Shown here one piece after another: positions 9,389 through 18,527 of a DNA stretch of 64,000 bases (position 1 is its first letter; every line of letters starts with the position of its first letter). The stretch comes from Halobacillus sp. A5 (lineage in GTDB: Bacteria > Bacillota > Bacilli > Bacillales > Halobacillaceae). Both the position numbers and the translations under genes were made by a program. Where the stretch lies: positions 310,001 to 374,000 of the forward strand of contig NZ_JAIZEO010000003.1 in assembly GCF_024189315.1 (NCBI RefSeq), read 5' to 3'. Under the pieces are notes generated by a model. It was not told where the DNA came from and searched no databases. It saw only the letters and a list, made by a program, of their open reading frames with translations.

Positions 9389-10315
9389 ATGAGTGAACTT
9401 GTAGGAAAGTTGAAAGCGAAAACAGGGTTTTCCCGTCGGAAACAGAAAGTCAGTAAAGAAAGTTCCCTCTGGTGGATGTATATTCCTGCTGTTTTATTTG
9501 TCACTATATTTATTGTCTATCCTTTTATGGATGGAGTTAGAATTTCCTTTACAGATTGGAATGGTTTTTCACAGTCGTTTAATTTTATCGGACTTGAGCA
9601 GTATACTCGCATGTTCAATGACCCTACGACGTGGACGGTTATAAGAAACACTCTACTGTACGGTATAGGAAGTACGCTGTTACAGAATGGGCTGGGTCTT
9701 TTATATGCCATCCTTTTAAATAATTCCATTAAATTCAGGTCAGTAACTCGTACAATCGTGTATCTTCCTGTTATTATCAGTCCGCTTATTATGGGGTATA
9801 TCTTCTATCTTTTCTTTGCTTTCCAGAACGGTGCTTTAAACGACGCCTTACTCTTTTTTGGATTCGACCCTGTCAATGCACTGGGTAATGCTGATATCAA
9901 TCCATATATTATCGTTTTAGTAAACACCTATCAGTTTGTCGGGATTGCCATGATTATTTACTTAGCGGGCCTGCAGGGGATATCAAAAGATTTTTATGAG
10001 GCGGCTGATATAGATGGAGCTTCTGCCTTTCAAAAGTTTAAAAAGATTACGATGCCCATGCTCGCGCCGTCAATCACTATTAATGTCGTGATCAATATTA
10101 TCGGAGGATTAAAGCTGTTTGACGTGATCGTGGCTTTAACCGGCGGTGGTCCTGGTAATGCGTCTCAGTCCAGTTCCACGTTTATGTACGATCTATATTT
10201 CAGCAGGCAGGATGCCGGGTATGCAGCCACCCAAGGAGTATTGATCGCGTTTATCATCCTTGTACTCAGCATGCTTGCGCTATGGTACTTTAAACGAAAG
10301 GAGATTGAAGCGTAA
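9389..10315 (+). CDS. melD: Sugar ABC transporter permease, MalF/MelD type
   Basis: A 308-residue inner-membrane permease with about six transmembrane helices. It has a basic N-terminus and the cytoplasmic EAA loop [21 protein letters not shown] (about residues 208-228), which contacts the ATPase. AAGGAGAGG precedes the ATG. Its stop overlaps the next start (TAATG, 1 nt), so the two permeases are translationally coupled. No ATPase gene lies in the cluster. A shared MsmX-type ATPase encoded elsewhere is expected, as in B. subtilis. Confidence 0.88.
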   Translation: MSELVGKLKAKTGFSRRKQKVSKESSLWWMYIPAVLFVTIFIVYPFMDGVRISFTDWNGFSQSFNFIGLEQYTRMFNDPTTWTVIRNTLLYGIGSTLLQNGLGLLYAILLNNSIKFRSVTRTIVYLPVIISPLIMGYIFYLFFAFQNGALNDALLFFGFDPVNALGNADINPYIIVLVNTYQFVGIAMIIYLAGLQGISKDFYEAADIDGASAFQKFKKITMPMLAPSITINVVINIIGGLKLFDVIVALTGGGPGNASQSSSTFMYDLYFSRQDAGYAATQGVLIAFIILVLSMLALWYFKRKEIEA

Positions 10316-11139
10316 TGCTGAAAAGTAAGAAAAAGGTTTTGTTAACTTTCTTAGCTCTCATTGTTGCAGCCATGCACGTGATCCCGTTTTATATTTTAAT
10401 CACAACTTCGTTGAAGGTGAGGGGGGATTTTAGTTCGCGGTGGGCCATTCCTGAGTACTTTACGTTAGAGAATTTCACAATTGCCTGGCGGGAGGCCAAT
10501 CTGGGTCCGGCTTTTGTTAACTCTACGATTATCACATTTTCTGCTGCAGTTTTATTGATATTTGTTGGTTCGCTGGCCGCCTATCCATTGGCCCGACGAA
10601 ACACTAAACTGAATAAAGCAGCCATGATGTTTTTTATCGCAATCATGGTCGTTCCTCCTCTGACGGCTCTTGTCCCGCTTTATCAGCTTGTAGTCGACAT
10701 AGGCATGCTGAATACTCGAACGATTGCTGTATTAAATAACGTTGCTGCCTTTCTGCCGTTAACTGTTTTCCTTTATTCAGGGTTCATACGTTCGACAATT
10801 CCTAAAGAATTAGAGGAAGCGGCTAAAATCGATGGGGCGAGCACAATTGGGATTTTCTTTAAAATCGTATTTCCCTTACTAAAACCAGTGACAGCGTCCG
10901 TACTAATTATCGCCTGTGTATTTATTTGGAATGACTATCAGTTTGCAATCTTCTTCCTGCAGAGCAGTGATGTGCAGACGTTAACAGTGGCTATGGCTAG
11001 TTTCTTTGGAGAAAATCAAAATAATTTAGGGCTCGTAGGAGCTGCCGCCTTTATGGCAATGATTCCAATGGCTGTTCTGTTTCTATTCCTGCAAAAATAC
11101 TTTATCGCCGGTCTTTCGTCTGGTGCGGTAAAAGGATAA
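10315..11139 (+). CDS. melC: Sugar ABC transporter permease, MalG/MelC type
   Basis: A 274-residue membrane partner of the preceding permease, with six predicted helices. The EAA loop EEAAKIDGASTIGIFFKIVFP is in the second half. The start codon overlaps the previous stop by one base. A GH36 alpha-galactosidase would normally follow in such operons, and only a degraded remnant of it does so here. Confidence 0.88.
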   Translation: MLKSKKKVLLTFLALIVAAMHVIPFYILITTSLKVRGDFSSRWAIPEYFTLENFTIAWREANLGPAFVNSTIITFSAAVLLIFVGSLAAYPLARRNTKLNKAAMMFFIAIMVVPPLTALVPLYQLVVDIGMLNTRTIAVLNNVAAFLPLTVFLYSGFIRSTIPKELEEAAKIDGASTIGIFFKIVFPLLKPVTASVLIIACVFIWNDYQFAIFFLQSSDVQTLTVAMASFFGENQNNLGLVGAAAFMAMIPMAVLFLFLQKYFIAGLSSGAVKG

Positions 11140-11173
11140 AATCACTGGATTCATTGTAACGGAAGATTGCTAA

Positions 11174-11496
11174 ATGTCTATCTCTTTTAATAAAGGAACA
11201 AGAGAATTTCACCTGCAGAATCAAGGGATCAGCTATATATTCACTAAACGCTGAATTAGCTTGAACTGACACATGCGCTCAGCGCCAGCGTAGATTTATT
11301 TGACACCGAGTTTGAAATGGTTCAGCTTTCTGGTTCCTGGTCACGAGAGCATCACGTGAAATCAAGAGAGCTCATAACAGGGATTCAAAGCATCTCCAGT
11401 ACGAGAGGAACGAGGAGTTCTCAGCATAATCCATTTCTTGCATGGAAACGTCCGGCGGCGGATGAAACCAGCGGATTTTACATCCACCCTTTATAA
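11174..11496 (+). pseudogene. Remnant of a GH36 alpha-galactosidase
   Basis: Two fragments of one family lie in different frames. The first (11174-11254) is MSISFNKGTREFHLQNQGIS followed by YIFTKR and a stop; it resembles the extreme N-terminus of GH36 enzymes of the AgaN/RafA type. After a large deletion and frame change, 11275-11496 encodes ALSASVDLFDTEFEMVQLSG, then SWSREHHVKSRELITGIQS, then STRGTRSSQHNPFLAWKRPA, then a stop. This matches the conserved beta-sandwich region about 150-250 residues into such proteins. The whole catalytic barrel is missing. Its place at the end of the importer operon is where a functional rafA/melA-like gene would sit. Confidence 0.8.
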
Positions 11497-11519
11497 ATTG
11501 ACAGCTTTAGAATGAACAA

Positions 11520-11551
11520 GTAAAAAGACTTGGCGGACTGGCCAAGTTTTT

Positions 11552-11554
<3 letters not shown>
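11520..11554. terminator. Bidirectional terminator
   Basis: ACTTGGC (11528-11534) and GCCAAGT (11541-11547) form the stem, with A-rich and T-rich flanks on the two sides. It can serve both the importer operon on the plus strand and the LacI gene on the minus strand. Confidence 0.8.
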
Positions 11555-12565
<1,011 letters not shown>

Positions 12566-12578
12566 TTATTCTCCTTCT

Positions 12579-12609
12579 ATAGTAAATAACTATCAATTGT
12601 TTAGTAAAA
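12579..12609. promoter_or_regulatory. Two TAGTAAA-type operator candidates upstream of the second LacI gene
   Basis: TATAGTAAATA (12579-12589) and TTTAGTAAAA (12600-12609) resemble the TTTTASTAAAA boxes at 7697 and 7917. A shared operator type for the two paralogous repressors, with autoregulation, is inferred. Confidence 0.45.
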
Positions 12610-12639
12610 AAATGGTTTGATTATACTATATCACAGAGT

Positions 12640-12675
12640 AAAACAAACTTCCTATTTCCAAAAGGAAATAGGAAG
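12640..12675 (-). terminator. Terminator of galM
   Basis: A perfect 12-bp stem (12648-12659 with 12664-12675) has an AAAA loop. On the minus strand a T-rich tail follows (TTTGTTTT). Confidence 0.75.
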
Positions 12676-12757
12676 GAGCAGAGAAAATAGCAGACTTTTA
12701 AACTAACCTAAAATTTCAGACAGGATTTTAATTCTCATTTAATTTTGCACCTCTATT

Positions 12758-13792
12758 TTATATGGTAGCAAAAGTAAAAGTTGTCTTCTTTTCATAAGGT
12801 TCGTTAGCTTTTAAAAATACACTTGGAAAGCCTCCGTGATGGAGGGAGGCAGGAGAAGCCTGGGTCTCTAGACACAGCCCCGAATGTTTTTGAGCGGGAC
12901 CGGTCTCTAAGAGGTGATCGCTATTTAAGTTATTTCCTGTATATAAAACCATACCTGGTTGGTTCGTATGGACTCTTAAAGCTCTTCCACTTTTCTCATC
13001 TTTTAAGCTGAGGTTTTCTTCTTCAGTTTCGTTGAAAATAAAATAATGATCAAATCCCCGGCCAGCTAACTGGATTTGCTGGTGGGAAGATTCAATGCCA
13101 GTTTGCAGAGTAGATTCCCTGTTTAAATCAAAAGGGGTGCTCTCATTGGATTTAATTTCGCCTGTAGGAATAAGGTTCTCATCCAATTCTACATAATGAT
13201 TGCTGTTTATCTTTATCTTATGATCGCGAACGGTCCGCTTTACATTGCCGCTCAAGTTAAAATAACTATGATTGGTTAAAGTGACAGCCGTGTCCTGGTC
13301 ACTGACAGCTTGGTAATTGATAGAGAATTGATTCTGATTTGTTAATTCGTATGTAATTTTCACAGAGAGGCTTCCAGGGTAGCCGCCTTCTAAATCAGGA
13401 ATCTCCACCGTAAACTCTACTCCTGCTGCACCTGTCATTTGAAAGGGAGCAGCGTTCCAGATTTTTTTATGAAAGCCTTGGTTCCCCCCGTGGAGAGAGT
13501 TATCTCCATCATTAGAGTCTAAAACATACGTTTCCCCATTAAGATGAAAGAAGGAGCCGTCTACTCGCCCGGCGACTCGTCCGATTAGTGCTCCGAAATA
13601 ATTGGGGTCCTCTATGTAATCTTCGTAGTTTTTGTAAGAAAGGACTACGTTTTCAACCGTGCCCCTTCGGTCTGGAACATTAATCTCTGTAATAATTCCG
13701 CCATAATCTAAAGCGCTGATCGATATGCCGAAGTCGTTCTTTACTATGAATTTTTTCCAGCCGTTAGGCAGTACCTTTTCTATTACTTCCAT
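12758..13792 (-). CDS. galM: Aldose 1-epimerase (galactose mutarotase)
   Basis: A 344-residue cytoplasmic enzyme that interconverts the alpha and beta anomers of aldohexoses and so feeds galactose released from alpha-galactosides into the Leloir pathway. Family hallmarks are the N-terminal NDFGISISALDYGGIITEI, the substrate-binding GRVAGR with SLHGG around residues 70-100, LTNHSYFNLSG with the catalytic His, and the C-terminal GLCLETQASP. A GGAGGACC ribosome site precedes the ATG. Its own terminator follows at 12640-12675. galK and galT are not in the window. Confidence 0.92.
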   Translation of the reverse strand: MEVIEKVLPNGWKKFIVKNDFGISISALDYGGIITEINVPDRRGTVENVVLSYKNYEDYIEDPNYFGALIGRVAGRVDGSFFHLNGETYVLDSNDGDNSLHGGNQGFHKKIWNAAPFQMTGAAGVEFTVEIPDLEGGYPGSLSVKITYELTNQNQFSINYQAVSDQDTAVTLTNHSYFNLSGNVKRTVRDHKIKINSNHYVELDENLIPTGEIKSNESTPFDLNRESTLQTGIESSHQQIQLAGRGFDHYFIFNETEEENLSLKDEKSGRALRVHTNQPGMVLYTGNNLNSDHLLETGPAQKHSGLCLETQASPASLHHGGFPSVFLKANEPYEKKTTFTFATI

Positions 13793-14107
13793 ATTTGTGG
13801 TCCTCCAAATTATTAGTTTTTTCAGTAGGTGAGTTATATAAAATTACAATCTGTTTTTTAAGAATTTGATAAAGACTCTACTTTCTAATGTTTTGGTAGT
13901 TTTTCACATGCGGAGCCTATGAGTAAAAGTAGATCTTTTCCCTAAGTATAACAAAATATTTCACAGAAGAAGGGAGAGAACTCTTCTGTGAAATAGGATG
14001 AAGTGTATAAATTCATTTTAATGCTGGTGATTTACCTAATAGCCCATCAAACTCTATTCTCATAACAAAAAACCCCAGTCATACGACCAGGGGTATAAAA
14101 CGCTTAA
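13793..14107. other. Intergenic region between guaD and galM
   Basis: A 315-nt AT-rich gap. It holds a perfect 13-bp hairpin (13958-13970 with 13982-13994) about 165 nt upstream of galM, with only a weak T tract, and the guaD terminator near 14066-14094. It probably contains the galM promoter, but no confident boxes were found. I see no gene in it. Confidence 0.5.
14066..14094 (-). terminator. Terminator of guaD
   Basis: On the minus strand ACCCC pairs with GGGGT and an inner GTC with GAC around a short loop, followed by TTTTTT. Confidence 0.7.
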
Positions 14108-14578
14108 TCAATACTCGATCTTTTGTTCCTGACGGGTCCACTCTTCAAATGGCAGATTCTTTTCTTTTACTTCAATACAATAGAAAGGAATTTCCCTATT
14201 TTCATGTTTTTTACTAATTTCCTCATAAATAAATTGATCGTCAAACCCACCAGCTGCGGCGAGCCTCTGATCCGCCGCGTAATACACTTCTTTTAAACGT
14301 GCCCAGTATATCGCTCCTAAGCACATTGGACATGGTTCGCAGCTCGTATACAATATGCAGTTCGTCAGCTGAAAGGTATTTAAGTTTTGACAAGCCTTTC
14401 GAATAGCCTGTACTTCTGCATGAGCAGTTGGATCGTTGGAGGAAGTTACATTGTTTTGGCCAATCCCGACGATATTGCCGAATGAATCGACGACAATTGC
14501 CCCGAACGGGCCGCCTTCAGACTGGATATTCTCAACTGCTAAACTCACGGTTTTATTTAAAAACTTTTTGTGATCCAT
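14108..14578 (-). CDS. guaD: Guanine deaminase
   Basis: A 156-residue cytidine-deaminase-fold enzyme converting guanine to xanthine. It has the same length as B. subtilis GuaD and follows it closely over NNVTSSNDPTAHAEVQAIRK and CILYTSCEPCPMCLGAIYWA. The zinc site is the His-Ala-Glu motif plus the PCPMC cysteines. The C-terminal tail ends in EY, as in GuaD. A ribosome site TTAGGAGG precedes the ATG. It has its own terminator and seems monocistronic. tRNA adenosine deaminase (TadA) is the alternative in this fold, but the tail and length favour GuaD. Confidence 0.85.
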   Translation of the reverse strand: MDHKKFLNKTVSLAVENIQSEGGPFGAIVVDSFGNIVGIGQNNVTSSNDPTAHAEVQAIRKACQNLNTFQLTNCILYTSCEPCPMCLGAIYWARLKEVYYAADQRLAAAGGFDDQFIYEEISKKHENREIPFYCIEVKEKNLPFEEWTRQEQKIEY

Positions 14579-14773
14579 AATTAACCTCCTAAGACTTCAG
14601 TTTCAGAATAATCAATTTTATTAACGAATTCAATTTAATTGTAAAATTATATAACAAAATATAAATTTTCTCTTTAGTATTCCTATGTTATTTAGAGATA
14701 TAAAATTAGAGAGAGAATGTGTTACAAGCTAATTTTTAAATCAAAACAAGAAGACGATAAAGTAAATTTATGG

Positions 14774-14832
14774 TTGTATTTTCAGAAATTTTAAAATAAT
14801 ATGGTAATATACATACTAACTAGTCAGTATGT
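14774..14832 (+). promoter_or_regulatory. Promoter of the acyl-CoA operon with TetR-type operator
   Basis: A sigma-A promoter is visible: -35 TTGTAT (14774-14779), a 17-nt spacer and -10 TAATAT (14797-14802). An imperfect 22-bp palindrome at 14811-14832, core TACTAACTAGTCAGTA (14814-14829), covers the expected start point. The identical 16-bp core occurs at 23364-23379 upstream of livH. The TetR-type protein encoded at 19792-20358 is the natural candidate repressor. The rest of the 14579-14895 gap is AT-rich without a gene. Confidence 0.75.
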
Positions 14833-14895
14833 GAGCCGTTCTTCTTCTCAAATTGTGTGTTTTTGAGGAAATCCTACAAAGATTGGGGTCGTTCT

Positions 14896-16065
14896 ATGTA
14901 TTTGCGATTGACGGATGAACAACAAATGGTACAGAAAACGATAAGAAAGTTTGTAGAAAAAGAGTTAATTCCTTTAGAGAATGATGTACTTAGGAATGAG
15001 AGAGAAGGAAGGCCGGGTCTTCCGCCTGAGAAGTTAAAGGAGCTTCAATTAAAAGCAAAGGAAGCAGGTTTTTGGGGAATTAATACCCCTGAGGAATATG
15101 GCGGGGCTAATTTAGGGCAGATGATGATGGCCATTGTGTTGATGGAAGTGTCTAAGACATTCGTTCCTTTTCAATTTGGCGGGTCAGCTGATAATATTCT
15201 TTACTACGGAAATGAAGAGCAAAAACGAAATTATTTGTTACCTACCATAAACGGGGAGAAGAAGTCTTGTTTTGCTATGACAGAGCCGGGGGCAGGCTCT
15301 GATACACAAAATCTGAAGATGACTGCTGTGCGCGACGGGGATGAATGGGTGTTAAATGGTGAGAAAACGTTTATCACGGGTGGTAATGAAGCAGATTTTG
15401 TAATGGTGATTGCGATCACGGATAAAGAACTGCACCAGTCTTCCGGCGGCCGTAAGGGAGTGACCTGTTTTATTGCCGACCGGGAAATGGGGTGGAAATC
15501 TGAATACATTCATACAATGGGCGAATGGGGACCTGCGGCATTAGTGTTTGATAATGTCCGAGTTCCTGAGCGAAATATTTTAGGTGAAGTCAACGGAGGG
15601 TATGATCTTGGACTGGAGTGGATTGGATTTGCCCGTTGGATTGTCGGCGCCCGCGCGGTTGGAGCGGCGGAAAGGTTATTAAAAATGGCAGTTGACTATT
15701 CGAAGGAACGTGAAACATTCGGAAAGCCAATCTCAACAAGGCAGGCGATTCAGTGGCAGATTGCGGATTCAGCCGTAGAGATCGAAGCTGCAAAATGGCT
15801 GGTGCTGAACGCAGCTTTCACCCTCGATCAGGGGGAAGACAATCGTCATGCGGCCTCTATGGCGAAGCTGTATGGCGCTAATATGGGCAATCGGGTCGTT
15901 GACCGGGTCCTTCAGATTCACGGAGGTATGGGCTATACGAGAGAGCTGCCGATTGAACGATGGTATCGTGAGGCAAGGCTTTGGAGGATATATGATGGAA
16001 CCGATGAAATTCAAAGGTTAATTATTTCAAGAAACCTGCTTAAAGGTCATGTGAAAATTGGCTGA
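14896..16065 (+). CDS. Acyl-CoA dehydrogenase
   Basis: An FAD enzyme that oxidises acyl-CoA to 2-enoyl-CoA, passing electrons to ETF (not encoded here). I start it at the ATG at 14896 (MYLRLTDEQQMVQKTIRKFV) because the family begins there; an in-frame GTG at 14857 adds 13 residues without a good ribosome site. FAD/substrate motifs are CFAMTEPGAGSD and FITGGNEADF. Near the C-terminus the usual catalytic YEGT reads YDGTDEIQ, with Asp at the catalytic-base position, as in the ACAD10/11 type. It is the first gene of the operon behind the TetR-controlled promoter. Confidence 0.88.
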   Translation: MYLRLTDEQQMVQKTIRKFVEKELIPLENDVLRNEREGRPGLPPEKLKELQLKAKEAGFWGINTPEEYGGANLGQMMMAIVLMEVSKTFVPFQFGGSADNILYYGNEEQKRNYLLPTINGEKKSCFAMTEPGAGSDTQNLKMTAVRDGDEWVLNGEKTFITGGNEADFVMVIAITDKELHQSSGGRKGVTCFIADREMGWKSEYIHTMGEWGPAALVFDNVRVPERNILGEVNGGYDLGLEWIGFARWIVGARAVGAAERLLKMAVDYSKERETFGKPISTRQAIQWQIADSAVEIEAAKWLVLNAAFTLDQGEDNRHAASMAKLYGANMGNRVVDRVLQIHGGMGYTRELPIERWYREARLWRIYDGTDEIQRLIISRNLLKGHVKIG

Positions 16066-16086
16066 TAGCATAGAGGAGGTATGGAT

Positions 16087-16851
16087 ATGGCAGGCAGATT
16101 TCATGGTAGAACCGCATTTGTAACGGGAGGCAGCCGGGGCATTGGAAAAGGGATCGTCCAGCGGTTTGCAGAAGAAGGAGCCAGTGTAGCGATTATTGAC
16201 GTAAATGAAGAAGCCTTAATCGAGGCGGAGCATGAACTACGTGAAAGAGGGTTTAACGTATTTACACAAGTGGCCAATGTTGTGGAAGCTGAGGAAGTGG
16301 AATCAGCTGTACAGGCGGCTTATGACCGCTTCGGATCAATTGATATTCTCGTAAATAACGCTGGCGTTATCCGGGACAATATGTTGTTTAAAATGACTGA
16401 CGGTGACTGGGATACGGTAATGAATGTTCATTTAAAGGGTTCTTTTAACGCGGCACGGGCGGTGCAGAGGTATATGGTAGACAATAATTATGGGAGGATT
16501 ATTAATATTTCGTCCACTTCAGCATTAGGGAATCGAGGGCAGGCCAATTATGCAACAGCCAAGGCTGGTCTGCAAGGTTTTACAAAAACCCTGTCTATTG
16601 AGCTTGGACGGTTTGGTATAACGTGTAATGCAGTGGCTCCTGGGTTTATTGAAACTGAAATGACGAAACAGACAGCCGCCCGTATTGGTATTTCGTTTGA
16701 AGATTTGGTGAAAGCGAGTGTAGAGAAGATCCCTGTAGGACGAAGCGGCAAGCCTGAAGATATTGCTAATGCTGCTGCGTTTTTTGCCGATGAAAGATCT
16801 TCTTTTGTGAGCGGACAAGTGATGTACGTAGCTGGAGGTCCCAAGAATTAG
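16087..16851 (+). CDS. Short-chain dehydrogenase/reductase, FabG-like
   Basis: A NAD(P)-dependent SDR of 254 residues, likely the 3-hydroxyacyl-CoA dehydrogenase step. Cofactor motif GGSRGIGKG, NNAG, and the catalytic Ser, Tyr and Lys in ISSTSAL and YATAKAG are present. GAGGAGGT directly abuts the ATG at 16081, so the ATG at 16087 (MAGRFHGRTAF) with 6-nt spacing is the better start. It lies 21 nt after the acyl-CoA dehydrogenase in the same operon. Confidence 0.85.
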   Translation: MAGRFHGRTAFVTGGSRGIGKGIVQRFAEEGASVAIIDVNEEALIEAEHELRERGFNVFTQVANVVEAEEVESAVQAAYDRFGSIDILVNNAGVIRDNMLFKMTDGDWDTVMNVHLKGSFNAARAVQRYMVDNNYGRIINISSTSALGNRGQANYATAKAGLQGFTKTLSIELGRFGITCNAVAPGFIETEMTKQTAARIGISFEDLVKASVEKIPVGRSGKPEDIANAAAFFADERSSFVSGQVMYVAGGPKN

Positions 16852-16864
16852 AGGAGGCAGTCGC

Positions 16865-17314
16865 ATGTTAACCCACGCGATAGGAAAGCGATCGAATAAA
16901 GTGAAGAATTTGGTGGAACGAGGTGCCGTAAAGAAGTTCGCCGAAGCTATTGGGGATCTGCATCCAATTTTCGTTTGTGAGGAAACAGGTAAGCAGTCCC
17001 GTTTTAAACAAAATATTGCACCTCCGACATTTCCAAGAGTGTTTGATTATGGAATTATAGAAGAATTGAATCTGCCTGAGAAAGGCTTGATTCACGGTGA
17101 GCAAATCTACCATTATGAACGCCCGCTCCATGTCGGTGAGGATGTACATTGTTACTGCGAAGTCAAAAATTATTATGAGAGAAGAGGGAAAAGCGGGGAA
17201 ATGGGGTTTCTTTTATTAAAAAGGTATGGAGAAGATCTTGAAGGCAATCTACTGTTTACCGAAGAACAAGTCGTTATTATTACCGAAACAGTCCGGAGGG
17301 AGATGATGGTGTGA
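16865..17314 (+). CDS. FAS1-like dehydratase-domain (MaoC-related) protein
   Basis: A 149-residue hot-dog protein resembling the N-terminal half of two-domain MaoC hydratases: VKKFAEAIGDLHPIFVCEET and APPTFPRVFDYG are typical of the FAS1-like dehydratase domain. In known pairs this subunit lacks the catalytic Asp-His and works as a heterodimer with a catalytic MaoC subunit. The next gene supplies that partner, with a 4-nt start/stop overlap (GTGA), so stoichiometric synthesis is likely. Expected role: hydration of 2-enoyl-CoA. Confidence 0.8.
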   Translation: MLTHAIGKRSNKVKNLVERGAVKKFAEAIGDLHPIFVCEETGKQSRFKQNIAPPTFPRVFDYGIIEELNLPEKGLIHGEQIYHYERPLHVGEDVHCYCEVKNYYERRGKSGEMGFLLLKRYGEDLEGNLLFTEEQVVIITETVRREMMV

Positions 17315-17721
17315 CGACTATTAATGAACTGAAAATCGGAGAATGTCTTGACGAAATTACCCTTTCCCCTGTAACAAGGCTGGATCTTATTAAATATGCG
17401 GGAGCGTCTGGTGATTACAATCCGATTCATACGATTGATGAAGAAGCAGAGAAGGCGGGGCTCCCAGGGGTGATTGCTCATGGAATGTGGACCATGGGTA
17501 ACCTGGCTAAGCTTTTCACTCCTTTTTATGAAGAAGCATTTATTGAGGATTACTCGATTCGTTTTAAAGGGATGGTCTTTCTAAATGACGTAATTACGCT
17601 TCAGGCCGAGCTGCGTGACTCAGGGGAGGAAAAAATGAATTTTAAAGTAAAAGCTTCAAACCAAGAAGGGCAGCAGGTAATTAAAGGAAGTGTTGTACTT
17701 AGAAGATGGCCGCAGAGCTGA
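17311..17721 (+). CDS. MaoC-domain (R)-specific enoyl-CoA hydratase subunit
   Basis: A 136-residue hot-dog protein. The hydratase-2 motif is intact: YAGASGDYNPIH holds the catalytic Asp and His, and GVIAHGMWTMG follows. It starts at a GTG overlapping the previous stop by 4 nt. With the preceding gene it probably forms a heteromeric hydratase giving an (R)-3-hydroxyacyl-CoA, which an SDR would then oxidise. Confidence 0.85.
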   Translation: MTTINELKIGECLDEITLSPVTRLDLIKYAGASGDYNPIHTIDEEAEKAGLPGVIAHGMWTMGNLAKLFTPFYEEAFIEDYSIRFKGMVFLNDVITLQAELRDSGEEKMNFKVKASNQEGQQVIKGSVVLRRWPQS

Positions 17722-17741
17722 AGAGTAAAGGAGGCGAGTAG

Positions 17742-18515
17742 ATGCACATAAAAGAGCTGTTTGATCTCTCAGGTAAAACAGCCATAATTACAGGAGGAGG
17801 GAGAGGCCTCGGGAAGCAGATTGCCGAAGGATATGCAGAATCTGGAGCAAACGTGGTGGTGTGTTCCAGAAAGGAAGAGGCTTGTCAGGAAGTAAGTGAA
17901 AGCCTGGCTGAGCTGGGAGTTGGGACATTGGCGATACGGTGTGACATCACGAACCCGGGGGACATTGAAGATGTCATTAATAAGACGATGGAACGGTTCG
18001 GCACAATTGATATCTTAGTTAATAACAGCGGGGCGACGTGGGGGGCACCTGCTGAAGAAATGCCGCTTGAGGCCTGGCAGAAGGTGATCAATGTAAACGT
18101 AACCGGGACTTTTCTAATGTCTCAAGCTGCTGGCCGGGTGATGCTGAGTCAAGGTTCAGGAAAGATTATTAACATTGCTTCAGTCGCGGGTCTTAAGGGA
18201 TCAAACCCGGAGTATATGGATACGATCGGCTATAATTCGAGCAAAGGAGCCGTTATCACTTTTACAAAAGATTTAGCAGTGAAATGGGGGCCCCGCGGTA
18301 TTTTTGTAAATGCAATAGCACCAGGCTTCTTCCCTACGAAAATGTCGAAAGCGTTGATTGAAAAAGGGGAGGATGCTTTTCTACAAAGAACTCCTCTGCG
18401 AAAATTCGGTACCGAGAATGATTTAAAAGGGGCGGCTGTTTTTCTTGCTTCGCGTGCCTCGGACTTTATGACTGGGGAAGTAATGGTTATTGATGGTGGA
18501 TCACATGCAATGTAA
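17742..18515 (+). CDS. Short-chain dehydrogenase/reductase
   Basis: A 257-residue SDR. Cofactor loop GGGRGLGKQIA, NNSGATWG, catalytic Ser in INIASVAG and YNSSKGA (Tyr-X3-Lys) are seen. AAAGGAGGCG precedes the ATG. It is the second SDR of the operon, between the hydratase pair and the thiolase. NNSG instead of NNAG and the insert before the catalytic Tyr suggest a different substrate from the first SDR. Exact chemistry is not readable from sequence. Confidence 0.85.
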   Translation: MHIKELFDLSGKTAIITGGGRGLGKQIAEGYAESGANVVVCSRKEEACQEVSESLAELGVGTLAIRCDITNPGDIEDVINKTMERFGTIDILVNNSGATWGAPAEEMPLEAWQKVINVNVTGTFLMSQAAGRVMLSQGSGKIINIASVAGLKGSNPEYMDTIGYNSSKGAVITFTKDLAVKWGPRGIFVNAIAPGFFPTKMSKALIEKGEDAFLQRTPLRKFGTENDLKGAAVFLASRASDFMTGEVMVIDGGSHAM

Positions 18516-18527
18516 AGGAGTGAAAAA

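Noticed and set aside
13958-13994. Hairpin upstream of galM as a riboswitch or terminator
   Set aside because: It is a single simple stem with a weak T tract and no conserved aptamer features.
14579-14810. Purine riboswitch in front of guaD
   Set aside because: The upstream sequence is AT-rich and lacks the purine aptamer core and a three-way junction.
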